From: Microvirga zambiensis WSM3693
Lineage (GTDB): Bacteria > Pseudomonadota > Alphaproteobacteria > Rhizobiales > Beijerinckiaceae
Length of the DNA: 64,000 bases
Reading direction: 5' to 3'
Assembly: GCF_016735695.1 (NCBI RefSeq)
Contig: NZ_JAERQD010000004.1
Span: 62,001-126,000 of the forward strand
Below, in pieces: positions 35,686-43,957 of the stretch. The notes below the pieces were generated by a model. That model searched no databases and was not told the DNA's origin. It saw nothing but the letters and a program-made list of their open reading frames with translations. The first letter of the stretch is position 1, and each line of letters begins with the position of its first letter. Both the position numbers and the translations under genes were made by a program.

Positions 35686-36634
35686 CGGATGAGGAATTCC
35701 CCTCGCCTCCGGCGGCGATGAACTCCTTCAGTTCCTCGAGGGATTTGAACCGGAACACGCCGCTCGGCGTCTGCGCCTCGATCGATCCGTCAGAGAACAT
35801 CACGTATTTGTTGTCGCCCGAATTATAGGTGCCGACGACCGTCGCGGTTTCCCCCTCATCGCGAGCGATCTCTTCTTCTGGCTCTTCTTCCAGATCGGGC
35901 TGGACCGGCACCGGCTCGATCTCGGAAACCTTGTCCGGCTCCGGTTCGGATTCCGCAACCGACTCGCCCCGATCGTCGCGGTCGTCGAATTCCCGCACTT
36001 CGGGCTCGCGCTCTTCTTCGACATCGCGGTTGTAGATGTCGGCTCCGTCTGCGACACGGGGCTCTTCGTCGGCCTCGCGATCCCGCCCGGCGAGCAGGAA
36101 GTCGGGCACCTTCATGTCCGTCTCGTCCTCCTCATCGCGCGGCGTCGCAGGAGGCGGTGTCGTGCGGGGCGGGAACGGCAGGGCCGGCTCGTCCGCCCGC
36201 GGTGCCTCGGGCCACTCGGCCGCTTGAACCTTGCCCTCGTCGCCTTCGCTCCGATCCTCTTCGGCAAAGAGCGGAAGAACGGGCTGATGAGCTTCGTCCT
36301 TGGCTTCCGCCTCGTCCGCATCGGCGACTGACGCAGCGGCAATGACGCCGCCGGAAGCGGCCGCCAGCGAAAGGCCTGCGAGAGACGGCGACACACCGAC
36401 AACGGCCTCGCGCGCGGATTCCTCCTGGATCTGCGACAGCAGGGTCTGAATGCGCGACAGCTTCGACACCGCCGCCGCGATGCCGAGCAGGATGGCGCCG
36501 CTCGCAGCGATGACGCTGCCGGCAATCACCATCGTCCAGCCACGCTCGACCAGAACGATATCCCATCCGAAAAACGTGGTGAGCAGCCCACCGAGGATCA
36601 TCGCGACAGCGAGGGCCAGAAGTGCGATGATCAT
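35678..36634 (-). CDS. membrane protein with acidic linker and conserved C-terminal domain
   Basis: This 318-residue protein has two N-terminal membrane helices (about 2-22 and 33-55), a short amphipathic helix (SKLSRIQTLLSQIQEES) and a very acidic, low-complexity linker of about 190 residues rich in Asp, Glu and Pro. A compact C-terminal domain follows: VGTYNSGDNKYVMFSDGSIE and FRFKSLEELKEFIA. I cannot name the family; the C-terminal domain looks well folded and is probably cytoplasmic. The anchored-linker-domain layout suggests a scaffold. Isolated gene; convergent with the hydrolase. Confidence 0.7.
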   Translation of the reverse strand: MIIALLALAVAMILGGLLTTFFGWDIVLVERGWTMVIAGSVIAASGAILLGIAAAVSKLSRIQTLLSQIQEESAREAVVGVSPSLAGLSLAAASGGVIAAASVADADEAEAKDEAHQPVLPLFAEEDRSEGDEGKVQAAEWPEAPRADEPALPFPPRTTPPPATPRDEEDETDMKVPDFLLAGRDREADEEPRVADGADIYNRDVEEEREPEVREFDDRDDRGESVAESEPEPDKVSEIEPVPVQPDLEEEPEEEIARDEGETATVVGTYNSGDNKYVMFSDGSIEAQTPSGVFRFKSLEELKEFIAAGGEGNSSSAI

Positions 36635-36805
36635 GCCGTCTCCATCATACGCAAACCGAAGATTATCAAGGCAAAGCTATGCTTCTATAGGCAAAAGACA
36701 ACCGCCTGGGAAGCTTGGGCAGAAAAAAGTCCGTACCTTGGCCGTTGCTCTTGAGGCCCCTGCGCTTTAACTAACGGTCAGGTCGCTCAATCAAAGGAGA
36801 CGCCG
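36635..36805. promoter_or_regulatory. divergent promoter region upstream of sodB
   Basis: 171 bp between divergent genes. An AAAGGAG ribosome site precedes sodB. No clear Fur-type palindrome was found. Confidence 0.4.
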
Positions 36806-37405
36806 ATGTCGTTCACCCTGCCCGAACTGCCTTACGCCTATGATGCCCTGCAGCCCTACATGTCGAAGGAGACCCTGGAGTTTCACCACGACAAGCACCA
36901 TGCGGCTTACGTCAACACCGGCAACAACCTGCTGAAAGGCACGGAATTCGAGGGCAAGAGCGTCGAAGAGGTCGTGAAAGGCTCCTACGGCAAGAACCAG
37001 GCCCTCTTCAACAATGCGGGACAGCATTACAACCACATCCACTTCTGGCTGTGGATGAAGCCGAATGGCGGCGGCGCCCTTCCCGGCAAGCTCGAGAAGA
37101 AGATTGTCGAGGATATCGGCTCCGTCGACAAGATGAAGGAAGACTTCATCCAGGCCGGAATCGGCCAGTTCGGCTCGGGCTGGGCCTGGCTTGCGGTCAA
37201 GGACGGAAAGATCGCCGTCATGAAGACCCCGAACGGCGAAAACCCGCTCGTTCACGGCGCCCAGCCGATCCTCGGCTGCGATGTGTGGGAGCATTCCTAC
37301 TACATCGACTACCGCAACCGCCGTCCCGACTATCTCAAGGCCTTCCTCGACAATCTCGTGAACTGGGAACATGTGGAAGAGATGTACGAGAACGCGACGA
37401 AGTAA
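36806..37405 (+). CDS. sodB: superoxide dismutase (Fe/Mn type)
   Basis: This is a 199-residue Fe/Mn superoxide dismutase. Metal ligands are His27 (FHHDKHHAAYV), a second His in NAGQHYNHIHFW, and the Asp and His in DVWEHSYYIDYRNRRPDYL. Residues around GSGWAWLAV and the Gln-rich outer sphere resemble the iron form, but sequence alone cannot exclude manganese or cambialism. It is cytosolic and converts superoxide to oxygen and peroxide. AAAGGAG before the ATG and a terminator just after the stop show a monocistronic unit. Confidence 0.95.
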   Translation: MSFTLPELPYAYDALQPYMSKETLEFHHDKHHAAYVNTGNNLLKGTEFEGKSVEEVVKGSYGKNQALFNNAGQHYNHIHFWLWMKPNGGGALPGKLEKKIVEDIGSVDKMKEDFIQAGIGQFGSGWAWLAVKDGKIAVMKTPNGENPLVHGAQPILGCDVWEHSYYIDYRNRRPDYLKAFLDNLVNWEHVEEMYENATK

Positions 37406-37428
37406 GTCGAAACGGTCATACTGTCATG

Positions 37429-37451
37429 CGGGCCTCTTCGGAGGCCCGTTT
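37429..37451 (+). terminator. rho-independent terminator of sodB
   Basis: A perfect 8-bp stem CGGGCCTC / GAGGCCCG with a stable TTCG tetraloop and a short T-tract, 24 nt after the sodB stop. Confidence 0.85.
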
Positions 37452-37477
37452 CATGTCATTTTCCGAAGGACTGCACC

Positions 37478-37957
37478 GTGGCCGATTTTCTCTTGCGCTC
37501 CATCCTGATCGGCGTCGGTGCAACGGTTATTTTCGATCTTTGGGGTCTTTTCCTGAAGCGCGCCTTCGGGCTTGGCGGCGCCAACTGGGCCCCTGTCGGC
37601 CGCTGGTTCTGCCATCTCACCGGCGGCAAGGTCTTTCACGACGATATCGCGCAGGCACCGCCCTTCGCCCACGAGCTGGCGGCCGGCTGGATTTTCCACT
37701 ACCTGGTCGGCATCCTCTTCGCCGCCATCCTGCTCGCCGTGACGCCCCCCGGCTGGGCGCAGCAGCCGACCCTGATGCCGCCCCTCATCGTCGGCCTCGT
37801 CACGGTCGGTGCCGGCTGGTTCCTGCTTCAGCCGGGCATGGGGGCGGGCATTGCGGCCTCCAGGCGGCCGAATGCGAACCAGATCAGGATACTCAACATC
37901 CTCGGGCATATCGTCTTCGGCCTGGGCCTCTACGTGACCGCGCTTCTCATCCGCTAA
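37478..37957 (+). CDS. DUF2938 family membrane protein
   Basis: This 159-residue inner-membrane protein has four predicted helices. It shows the DUF2938 features: an opening LRSILIGVGATVIFDLWGLF helix, the loop NWAPVGRWFCHLTGGKVFHD, and QPGMGAGIAASRRPNANQIR before the last helix. Function of the family is unknown. It begins with GTG, with GAAGGA eight bases upstream. It is 29 nt past the sodB terminator. Confidence 0.85.
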   Translation: MADFLLRSILIGVGATVIFDLWGLFLKRAFGLGGANWAPVGRWFCHLTGGKVFHDDIAQAPPFAHELAAGWIFHYLVGILFAAILLAVTPPGWAQQPTLMPPLIVGLVTVGAGWFLLQPGMGAGIAASRRPNANQIRILNILGHIVFGLGLYVTALLIR

Positions 37958-37986
37958 GGCATCCGACCCCGAAGGCCGTTTCGCTT

Positions 37987-39252
37987 TCACGCGGTCCCGC
38001 TCGCTCTCCAGAACTCCGCGTTCGGCATGTGCCCTTCGGAATCCGCACTGAATTCGGGCCGGATGCGGTCGAGGAAATACATGTCGACCGCGCCGATATG
38101 CTTGACCTCGACCTGCCCACGCGGTTCGGTCTGAAACAGGCGCTCCACGTGATGAAGCGTGCTTGCCGAGATGTTCACGCGCCCCGGCTCGCAGGCTTCC
38201 TCCAGGCGCTGAGCGACATTCACCGAATTGCCCCAGATGTCATAGGTGAAACGCCGCTGGCCCACGACACCGGCTATCACCGAGCCTGAGTTGACGCCGA
38301 TGCGCAGCTCCCAGGACGGAAGCCGGAGCTTTTCGCGCTGCCGGTTGGCATTGCGGATGAAGGCTTGCATCTGCAGGGACGCGAGACACGCATCGATTGC
38401 GTGGGTGCGATTGGACTCAGGCAGGCCGCCCGCACAGAGATAAGCGTCGCCGATCGTCTTGATGGTCTCCAGGCGGTTCGTCTTGGATATGTCGTCGAAC
38501 CGGCCGAAATTCTGGTCGAGCTGGGCGAGAAGCCGGGCGGGATCGAGGGTTTCCGTCAGAAGCGTGAATTCCTTGAAATCCGCGTACAGAATCGTGGTGG
38601 CCTCGTGGAAGCGAGGCTCGACATGCCCGCTGGCCTTCAGTTCCTCGGCCACCTTCTGAGGCAGGATGTTGCGCAGGAGATCATCGGACTGATCCCTCGC
38701 CTGCTCGGCGGAAGTCTTGGCCTGCGCCAGTTCCTCCAGGAGCGCATCGCGCTCGATGAGCTGTCGCCGCAGCTCGAGCAGCGCCATGGCCTGCTGCGAC
38801 AGGCGACGCACGGCCTCGCGCTGGGACGGGCGCAGCTCATGCGGTTCGAAGCCGACGACGCAGAGCGTGCCCAGAGCATAACCTTCCCGATTGATCAGCG
38901 GCATGCCGCAATAGAAGCGGATATGCGGCTCCTCCGCGACGATGGGCAGATGCTTATAACGTTCGTGGATTGTCAGGTCCGGCACGTAGATGAGGTCGTT
39001 CGAGCAGAGGGTAGCGCTGCAGACGGTGATCTCGCGCGGGCACTCGGTGTAATCGGCAGGCAGGCCGTATTTCGACTTCATCCACTGGCGCCGCTCGTCC
39101 ATCAGGCTGATCAGGGCGACGGGACAGCCGCAGATCTCGGCCGCGAGCTCCGTCACGGCGTCGAAGGCGAATTCCGGCGGCGTATCCATGATCCTATAGA
39201 GGGCTAGGGCCGCCAGCCGATCGGTCTCATTGACGGAGGGCGCATCCTGCAT
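37987..39252 (-). CDS. GAF domain class III adenylate/guanylate cyclase
   Basis: This is a 421-residue soluble cyclase. A GAF domain (residues about 10-165, including CSATLCSNDLIYVPDLTIHE and FYCGMPLINREGYALGTLCV) senses an unknown signal. A coiled coil (about 165-210) leads into a class III catalytic domain: metal Asp in ILYADFKEFT, the Lys in ETIKTIGDAY, and DIWGNSVNVAQRLEEACE with the transition-state Asn/Arg. All residues needed for activity appear present, and the Lys suits ATP as substrate. GGGAG precedes the ATG. Isolated gene, convergent with the DUF2938 gene. Confidence 0.9.
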   Translation of the reverse strand: MQDAPSVNETDRLAALALYRIMDTPPEFAFDAVTELAAEICGCPVALISLMDERRQWMKSKYGLPADYTECPREITVCSATLCSNDLIYVPDLTIHERYKHLPIVAEEPHIRFYCGMPLINREGYALGTLCVVGFEPHELRPSQREAVRRLSQQAMALLELRRQLIERDALLEELAQAKTSAEQARDQSDDLLRNILPQKVAEELKASGHVEPRFHEATTILYADFKEFTLLTETLDPARLLAQLDQNFGRFDDISKTNRLETIKTIGDAYLCAGGLPESNRTHAIDACLASLQMQAFIRNANRQREKLRLPSWELRIGVNSGSVIAGVVGQRRFTYDIWGNSVNVAQRLEEACEPGRVNISASTLHHVERLFQTEPRGQVEVKHIGAVDMYFLDRIRPEFSADSEGHMPNAEFWRASGTA

Positions 39253-39402
39253 GGCCTTGCTCCCTCGGGCTCTACGGCCCGGCGGACACCGCCCCTGCCG
39301 GCACGGCCTTGAAGGAATGGTCGGATGCAACCGACCCAAGGCTCGGAGTTGGATGAAGTATAGCGGAGTTTGACCTCAAGACGAGGCATTCGGGCCCCAC
39401 GC

Positions 39403-40248
39403 TCACGCAATTTCAGGGCTCAATCGCAATCCCCTGTGCTCCAGCAATTCCCGGAAAGCATCCGACTTGAGGTAGTTCAGCTCCTCGATCCGGCTCTCCA
39501 CGACAGGATCGAGCGCCCGCAACCCGTCGTCTACGTAGCCGGGATGGCACATGACGAGGGGATGCGGCCCAAGATGCGAGAACGCCTCCCCGAACACCCT
39601 CTCGACCGGGAACGAGAGATCGAGCGGGGCGAAGCCCGAAAATCCCCTGTTGGTGGGGAAGCCCGCCTTGTGAGCCTGCCGGGCGAAGCCCTTCGCGAGG
39701 GCCTTCACGACCAGGGCCTTGCTGCGCCCGATGGGACGGCGCAGGACGGAAGCCGCCCTGTCCGACGGGTCCCGCAGCCAGGTACGGCCCGCATAGCCTC
39801 GCGCCGCCAGCGCCTGGATCAGCGCCTGTCGGATGCCCGGCAGCACATGGACATGCTGGTGACCGTCGACGAAGGCGGGCGCCTCGGCGAAGGCCTGGGT
39901 GAACGCGTCGAGCTGGCGCGCGATTTCCGCCGCGATCTCAGAGGCCTGCAACTGCCGCTTCAGGGCCTTGGCCAACAGGATCTGCAAGGGAGGAAACACC
40001 CCGCCCGCAGCCAGGGACGGCATCTCTCCCAGGGGAACCCCGACGGTGAAGTTGAGATGGAGCCCGACCGCGATCCTCTCCTTCAAGGGCTTGAGATCTG
40101 GCGCAGCACGGCGCCAGCCGGGCATGTTGGTCATGGCACCGGTCGCGGAGAGGCGCCCCATGGCCGCCAGTTCCAGAATGCCCCGACTGACCCCATCGGC
40201 GAGGCCGAAATCGTCGGCGCATAGGATGACGTTACGCAAGGAACCCAT
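39403..40248 (-). CDS. hpnK: ChbG/HpnK family carbohydrate deacetylase
   Basis: This 281-residue YdjC-fold deacetylase has the metal-binding motif CADDFG (residues about 10-15) and further His ligands in VGLHLNFTVG and FVDGHQHVHVLPG. ChbG removes acetyl groups from chito-oligosaccharides, while HpnK acts in hopanoid-linked clusters. It is divergent, across 96 bp, from a glycosyltransferase and murJ, pointing to processing of a lipid-linked sugar. The specific substrate and the hpnK symbol are tentative; no squalene-hopene genes are present in the window. Confidence 0.82.
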   Translation of the reverse strand: MGSLRNVILCADDFGLADGVSRGILELAAMGRLSATGAMTNMPGWRRAAPDLKPLKERIAVGLHLNFTVGVPLGEMPSLAAGGVFPPLQILLAKALKRQLQASEIAAEIARQLDAFTQAFAEAPAFVDGHQHVHVLPGIRQALIQALAARGYAGRTWLRDPSDRAASVLRRPIGRSKALVVKALAKGFARQAHKAGFPTNRGFSGFAPLDLSFPVERVFGEAFSHLGPHPLVMCHPGYVDDGLRALDPVVESRIEELNYLKSDAFRELLEHRGLRLSPEIA

Positions 40249-40344
40249 GGATGACCTTAAAATCGGCTTTGCCGCACCCTAATCCTCTTGAGCAAAGTCG
40301 CAAACTCGGCTCTTGATGCGGCCCTGTCATGAAGGGTTCTTCCA

Positions 40345-41331
40345 GTGGCGTCGCCCAAGCTCAGCGTCATCATCCCCGTACACAACGAGAGCGCGAACAT
40401 CGCGCCCCTGTGTGAACGCTTGCTGCCGATCCTCAATCGCGTCACGCCGGCCTGGGAGGTGGTGTTCGTCGACGACGGCAGCCGTGACGATACCCTGGAG
40501 CGCATCCGGGAGATCGGTCGCGACGAGCCGCGGATCGGCGCCGTTTCCTTCAGCCGCAATTTCGGCAAGGAAATCGCCATCGCGGCCGGGCTCGACCATG
40601 CCCGGGGCGACGCAGTGGTGATCATGGACGCCGACCTGCAGCACCCGCCTGAGATGATCGAGACCTTCGTGGAGCGCTGGCGGGACGGGTACCTCATGGT
40701 CTACGGCCAGCGTACCGACCGTTCGGAGGAGACGCGGGTCAAGCGCGGTTTCGCCCACCTGTTCTACCGGCTCTTCGCCCGCTTCGGCGAGATCGGCCTG
40801 CCCGAGGGCGCCGGCGACTTTCGGCTCATCGACCGCAAGGGGGTCGAGGTCCTGCGGTCGCTCGGCGAGAAGGCGCGCTTCTCGAAAGGCCTTTATGCCT
40901 GGATCGGCTTCAAGGCCACCGGCGTGCCCTTCGTGGTGGAGGAACGCCGGTTCGGCACGTCCAAATGGAGCTTCAGGAAGCTCTTCCGCTTCGCCTTCGA
41001 CGGCATGGCTTCCTTCTCCACGGTCCCTTTGCGGATCTGGACATATCTCGGCTTCCTGATCTCCTTCCTGGCCATCGCCACAGCCATCTACTTCATGATC
41101 CGGACGCTGCTGTTCGGCACGGATCTCCCCGGCTTCCCGAGCCTGATCGTCTCGATCATGTTCTTCTCCGGCATACAGCTCATGTCGCTCGGCATCGTCG
41201 GGGAATATGTCGGCCGCATCTTCGCCGAGGTGAAGCGTCGGCCGCTCTATGTGGTGGCCGAGCGGATCGGCGGCGCGGCGGAGGTCTCGAGCGACACCGT
41301 TCCCGACAATTTCCGCATGCGCCGGGCCTGA
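40345..41331 (+). CDS. GT2 family glycosyltransferase with C-terminal membrane helices (dolichyl-phosphate-mannose synthase-like)
   Basis: This 328-residue protein has a GT2 catalytic domain (SVIIPVHNESANI, VFVDDGSRDDT, VVIMDADLQHPPE with the metal-binding DxD-type Asp, and QRTDRSEETRVKRGF) and two C-terminal membrane helices (about 230-255 and 262-285). This is the architecture of the ArnC/GtrB/DPM1 enzymes that load a sugar onto undecaprenyl phosphate at the inner membrane. It starts with GTG and ends three bases before murJ. With the divergent deacetylase it could make and deacetylate a polyprenyl-linked amino sugar, as ArnC and ArnD do. Confidence 0.9.
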   Translation: MASPKLSVIIPVHNESANIAPLCERLLPILNRVTPAWEVVFVDDGSRDDTLERIREIGRDEPRIGAVSFSRNFGKEIAIAAGLDHARGDAVVIMDADLQHPPEMIETFVERWRDGYLMVYGQRTDRSEETRVKRGFAHLFYRLFARFGEIGLPEGAGDFRLIDRKGVEVLRSLGEKARFSKGLYAWIGFKATGVPFVVEERRFGTSKWSFRKLFRFAFDGMASFSTVPLRIWTYLGFLISFLAIATAIYFMIRTLLFGTDLPGFPSLIVSIMFFSGIQLMSLGIVGEYVGRIFAEVKRRPLYVVAERIGGAAEVSSDTVPDNFRMRRA

Positions 41332-41334
41332 CCG

Positions 41335-42861
41335 ATGTACCGAAAGATCCTTTCCGTCGGCGGCTGGACGCTCGTCTCGCGCCTCACCGGCTTCATCCGC
41401 GACGTGGTGCTGGCCGCCATCATGGGCGTCGGGCCCGTGGCGGATGCCTTCGTGGTCGCCTCGCGCATCCCCAACCATTTCCGCGCCATCTTCAGCGAAG
41501 GGGCCTTCAACAGCGCCTTCCTGCCCACCTATGCGGGGGTTCTGGAGCGGGAGGGCGCTGCCCCTGCCCGCTCCTTCGCCAGCCGGATCAGCACCCTGAT
41601 GCTGATCGTGCAGATCATTCTCCTGGCTCTCGCCCTCTTCGCCATGCCCGTGGTGGTGACGCTGCTCGCCCCGGGCTTCTCGGAGGATCCGGCAAAATTC
41701 GACTTGGCGGTGACGCTCACCCGCATCACCTTCCCCTATCTCCTCTTCGTCACCCTGGTGACCATACTCTCAGGCGTCCTCAACGCCCATGAGCGCTTCG
41801 CGGCCGCGGCCGCCGCGCCGGTGCTGCTCAACGTCTCCATCGTGGCGGCGCTCGCTGTGGCCTTCCTGTTCCCCAATGCCGGCTACGCGGCGGCCTGGGG
41901 CGTGACAGTCGCCGGCGTGCTCGAATTGCTGCTGGTCTGGGTGTCGGCAAAGCGGCTCGGCGTGGCGCCGAAAATCGAAGCGCCGCGCTTCGACCCGGCC
42001 ATGAAGCATTTCTTCAAGGTGCTCGGTCCCGCCGTGATCGGCTCGGCGGGCGTGCAGCTCGCCATGTTCGCCGACACGATCATCGCCTCCTTCCTGCCGA
42101 CCGGCGCGGTAGCCTCGCTCTATTACGCCGACCGCATCTATCAGTTGCCGCTCGGCGTCATCGGCATCGCCGCCGGCACCGTGCTGCTGCCCGAGATGAG
42201 CCGCAAGATCGCCTCGGGCGACTTGGCCGGCGCGCATGGCGCGCAGAACCGGGCCGTCGGCCTGACGCTGGCGCTTGCCGCGCCCTTCGTCGTCGCCTTC
42301 GTGACCATGCCCGACCTCATCATGTCGGCCCTGTTCCAGCGCGGCGCCTTCGACGCCGCCGCCGCCCAGCGCTCCGGCGCCGTGCTCGCCGCCTATGCCA
42401 TCGGCCTGCCCGCGGCGGTGCTGATCCGCTCGGCGGTGGCGAGCTTCTATGCCCGCTCGGATACGGTGACGCCGCTCATCGCCTCGCTCACGGCGGTGGC
42501 CGTCAATGTTGGCCTGAAGATCGTCCTGACAGGCCCCTATGGCGTCGTCGGCCTGTCGCTTGCCACCGCCATCGGCATCTGGGTCAATCTCGGCCTTCTC
42601 GTGTTCCTCGCCCTGCGGCGGGACTGGATGGGCTTGAGCGGCACGCTCGGCCGCACGGCAGCCGCCGTCGGGGTGGCAAGCGTGCTGCTTGCCGCCTTCG
42701 CCTGGTTCGCCCCCGCACCGCTCGCGGCATGGACCGCGCAGCTGCCTGCCTGGCGCAACGAGATCCTGCTTGGCATTCTCGGCGCGGCCGGCGCCCTGAT
42801 CTATGGCGGCACGCTCCTCGCCGGCCTCAAGGTGCTCGGGGTCAGGCTGTCCCGCCGCTGA
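41335..42861 (+). CDS. murJ: lipid II flippase MurJ
   Basis: This is a 508-residue polytopic membrane protein with 14 predicted helices of the MOP superfamily. The start VGGWTLVSRLTGFIRDVVLA and the segment SEGAFNSAFLPTYAGVLERE are diagnostic for MurJ (MviN), as are YYADRIYQLPLGVIGIAAGT and VLLPEMSRKIASGD. MurJ flips lipid II to the periplasm for peptidoglycan synthesis and is essential in most bacteria. It is directly downstream of the GT2 gene. Conserved charged residues in helices 1, 2 and 8 appear intact. Confidence 0.95.
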   Translation: MYRKILSVGGWTLVSRLTGFIRDVVLAAIMGVGPVADAFVVASRIPNHFRAIFSEGAFNSAFLPTYAGVLEREGAAPARSFASRISTLMLIVQIILLALALFAMPVVVTLLAPGFSEDPAKFDLAVTLTRITFPYLLFVTLVTILSGVLNAHERFAAAAAAPVLLNVSIVAALAVAFLFPNAGYAAAWGVTVAGVLELLLVWVSAKRLGVAPKIEAPRFDPAMKHFFKVLGPAVIGSAGVQLAMFADTIIASFLPTGAVASLYYADRIYQLPLGVIGIAAGTVLLPEMSRKIASGDLAGAHGAQNRAVGLTLALAAPFVVAFVTMPDLIMSALFQRGAFDAAAAQRSGAVLAAYAIGLPAAVLIRSAVASFYARSDTVTPLIASLTAVAVNVGLKIVLTGPYGVVGLSLATAIGIWVNLGLLVFLALRRDWMGLSGTLGRTAAAVGVASVLLAAFAWFAPAPLAAWTAQLPAWRNEILLGILGAAGALIYGGTLLAGLKVLGVRLSRR

Positions 42862-42883
42862 TTGCATAAGGCCTGAATTCTTC

Positions 42884-42913
42884 GGGAACCTTTCCGCCGA
42901 GGATCCATCCAAT
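42884..42913 (+). promoter_or_regulatory. putative ECF promoter, copy 1
   Basis: GGGAACCTTT (42884-42893) and CCATCCAAT (42905-42913) match the element before the sigma gene, with the same 21-nt offset. The GGGAACC half looks like an ECF -35 box. It precedes the DUF5602-like/cupredoxin pair by 43 nt. Confidence 0.65.
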
Positions 42914-42956
42914 CGGGTGCGCCAGGGATTCCCTGGCCTCACGAAAGGATGCCATC

Positions 42957-43379
42957 ATGATCTTCCGCTTCGCTGTTGCCGCGATTGGAATTGCTGCGCT
43001 CACTATTTCTGCCCTGGCCGCCGATCAGGTCGAGAAGGCTCCGCCGTCAGGGGCCTACAAGAAGGTGAGCGAGCTGGTGAAGCTGCCCGATTTCCTCCCC
43101 GGCCTCGGCCAGCTTTACGTCGACCCGAAGACCCTGCCCGCGGGCCCGTTCCTCGCCTATGACCACGACGGAAAGCTCGTCAGCACGGTCTATATGCTGC
43201 CCATCGAGGATCTCACCAACAAGGACAAGCGCTTCGACGATCTCGCAGCCCCCGGCGGCAAGGTCGACCATGTCGACGTCTATTTCAACGCCGGGCATCC
43301 GGGCGTCGAGAAGCCCCATGCGCATGTGGTGCTGTGGCATGTGCCGAAGGCTGCCGAGACGCGGGTGGCGGGACAGTGA
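42957..43379 (+). CDS. periplasmic DUF5602-like protein
   Basis: This 140-residue protein has a signal peptide (FAVAAIGIAALTISALA, cleaved near residue 21). Its mature domain contains a histidine-rich segment, HVDVYFNAGHPGVEKPHAH then VVLWHV. The DH..YFN..GH...PH.H pattern resembles DUF5602 (the TTHB210-like domain); the Thermus founder is, as I recall, under ECF sigma/anti-sigma control. The histidines could bind metal. GAAAGGATG precedes the ATG, and the stop overlaps the cupredoxin start (TGATG). Family call is moderate, function unknown; the context suggests copper or stress. Confidence 0.6.
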   Translation: MIFRFAVAAIGIAALTISALAADQVEKAPPSGAYKKVSELVKLPDFLPGLGQLYVDPKTLPAGPFLAYDHDGKLVSTVYMLPIEDLTNKDKRFDDLAAPGGKVDHVDVYFNAGHPGVEKPHAHVVLWHVPKAAETRVAGQ

Positions 43380-43888
43380 TGCCATCCCGGCGACATGTCC
43401 TGCTGGCCGGCGGGGGTCTCCTCGCCGGCCTGGCCTGGCCTCGCCTGCCGCTCGCCGGTTCGCCGGCCGAGATCCGGATGCAGGGCAAGGCAGACGGCTC
43501 GCATGTGTGGTTCGATCCCATCGGCCTTCACGTCGAGCCCGGACAGATTATCCGCTGGATCAACCTGGATCCGGGAAACTCGCATACGGCCACTGCCTAC
43601 CACCCGAAGAACGCCGATCACCCGCTGCGCATTCCCGACGGCGCGGAGCCCTGGAATTCGGATTACCTTCTGCCGAACGAGACGTTCTCGGTGATGCTCA
43701 CGGTGGAAGGCGTCTACGACTTCTTCTGCATCCCGCACGAGCATGCGGGCATGGTCGGGCGGATCGTCGTCGGACGGCCCGGCAGCCCTCCGAAGGAATC
43801 AGCCCACCAGACCATTCCGGACATCGCCTTGCAGGCCTTCCCGTCGATCGACGAGATCATGCAGCGGGGCGCCGTTCGCCGAACATGA
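43379..43888 (+). CDS. Tat-exported cupredoxin (type I copper protein)
   Basis: This 169-residue protein opens with a twin-arginine type leader (PSRRHVLLAGGGLLAGLAWP). A plastocyanin/pseudoazurin-like domain follows. Copper ligands are all in place: His69 (DPGNSHTAT), then Cys117, His120 and Met125 in FFCIPHEHAGM, the C-x2-H-x4-M spacing of plastocyanins. It probably carries electrons in the periplasm or buffers copper. About 35 residues after the domain are unusual. Start and upstream stop overlap (TGATG), so it is coupled with the DUF5602-like gene, and the ECF sigma gene follows 69 nt later. Confidence 0.88.
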   Translation: MPSRRHVLLAGGGLLAGLAWPRLPLAGSPAEIRMQGKADGSHVWFDPIGLHVEPGQIIRWINLDPGNSHTATAYHPKNADHPLRIPDGAEPWNSDYLLPNETFSVMLTVEGVYDFFCIPHEHAGMVGRIVVGRPGSPPKESAHQTIPDIALQAFPSIDEIMQRGAVRRT

Positions 43889-43906
43889 GTGCTATCATGA
43901 CAAACT

Positions 43907-43936
43907 GGGAACCTTTGCGACGTCCGACCATCTAAT
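43907..43936 (+). promoter_or_regulatory. putative ECF promoter, copy 2 (sigma gene)
   Basis: GGGAACCTTT (43907-43916) and CCATCTAAT (43928-43936) reproduce copy 1 at 42884 with identical spacing. It lies 21 nt before the sigma factor start codon, so autoregulation is likely. Confidence 0.65.
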
Positions 43937-43957
43937 GGCAAAACGTGGAGGCAAGCC

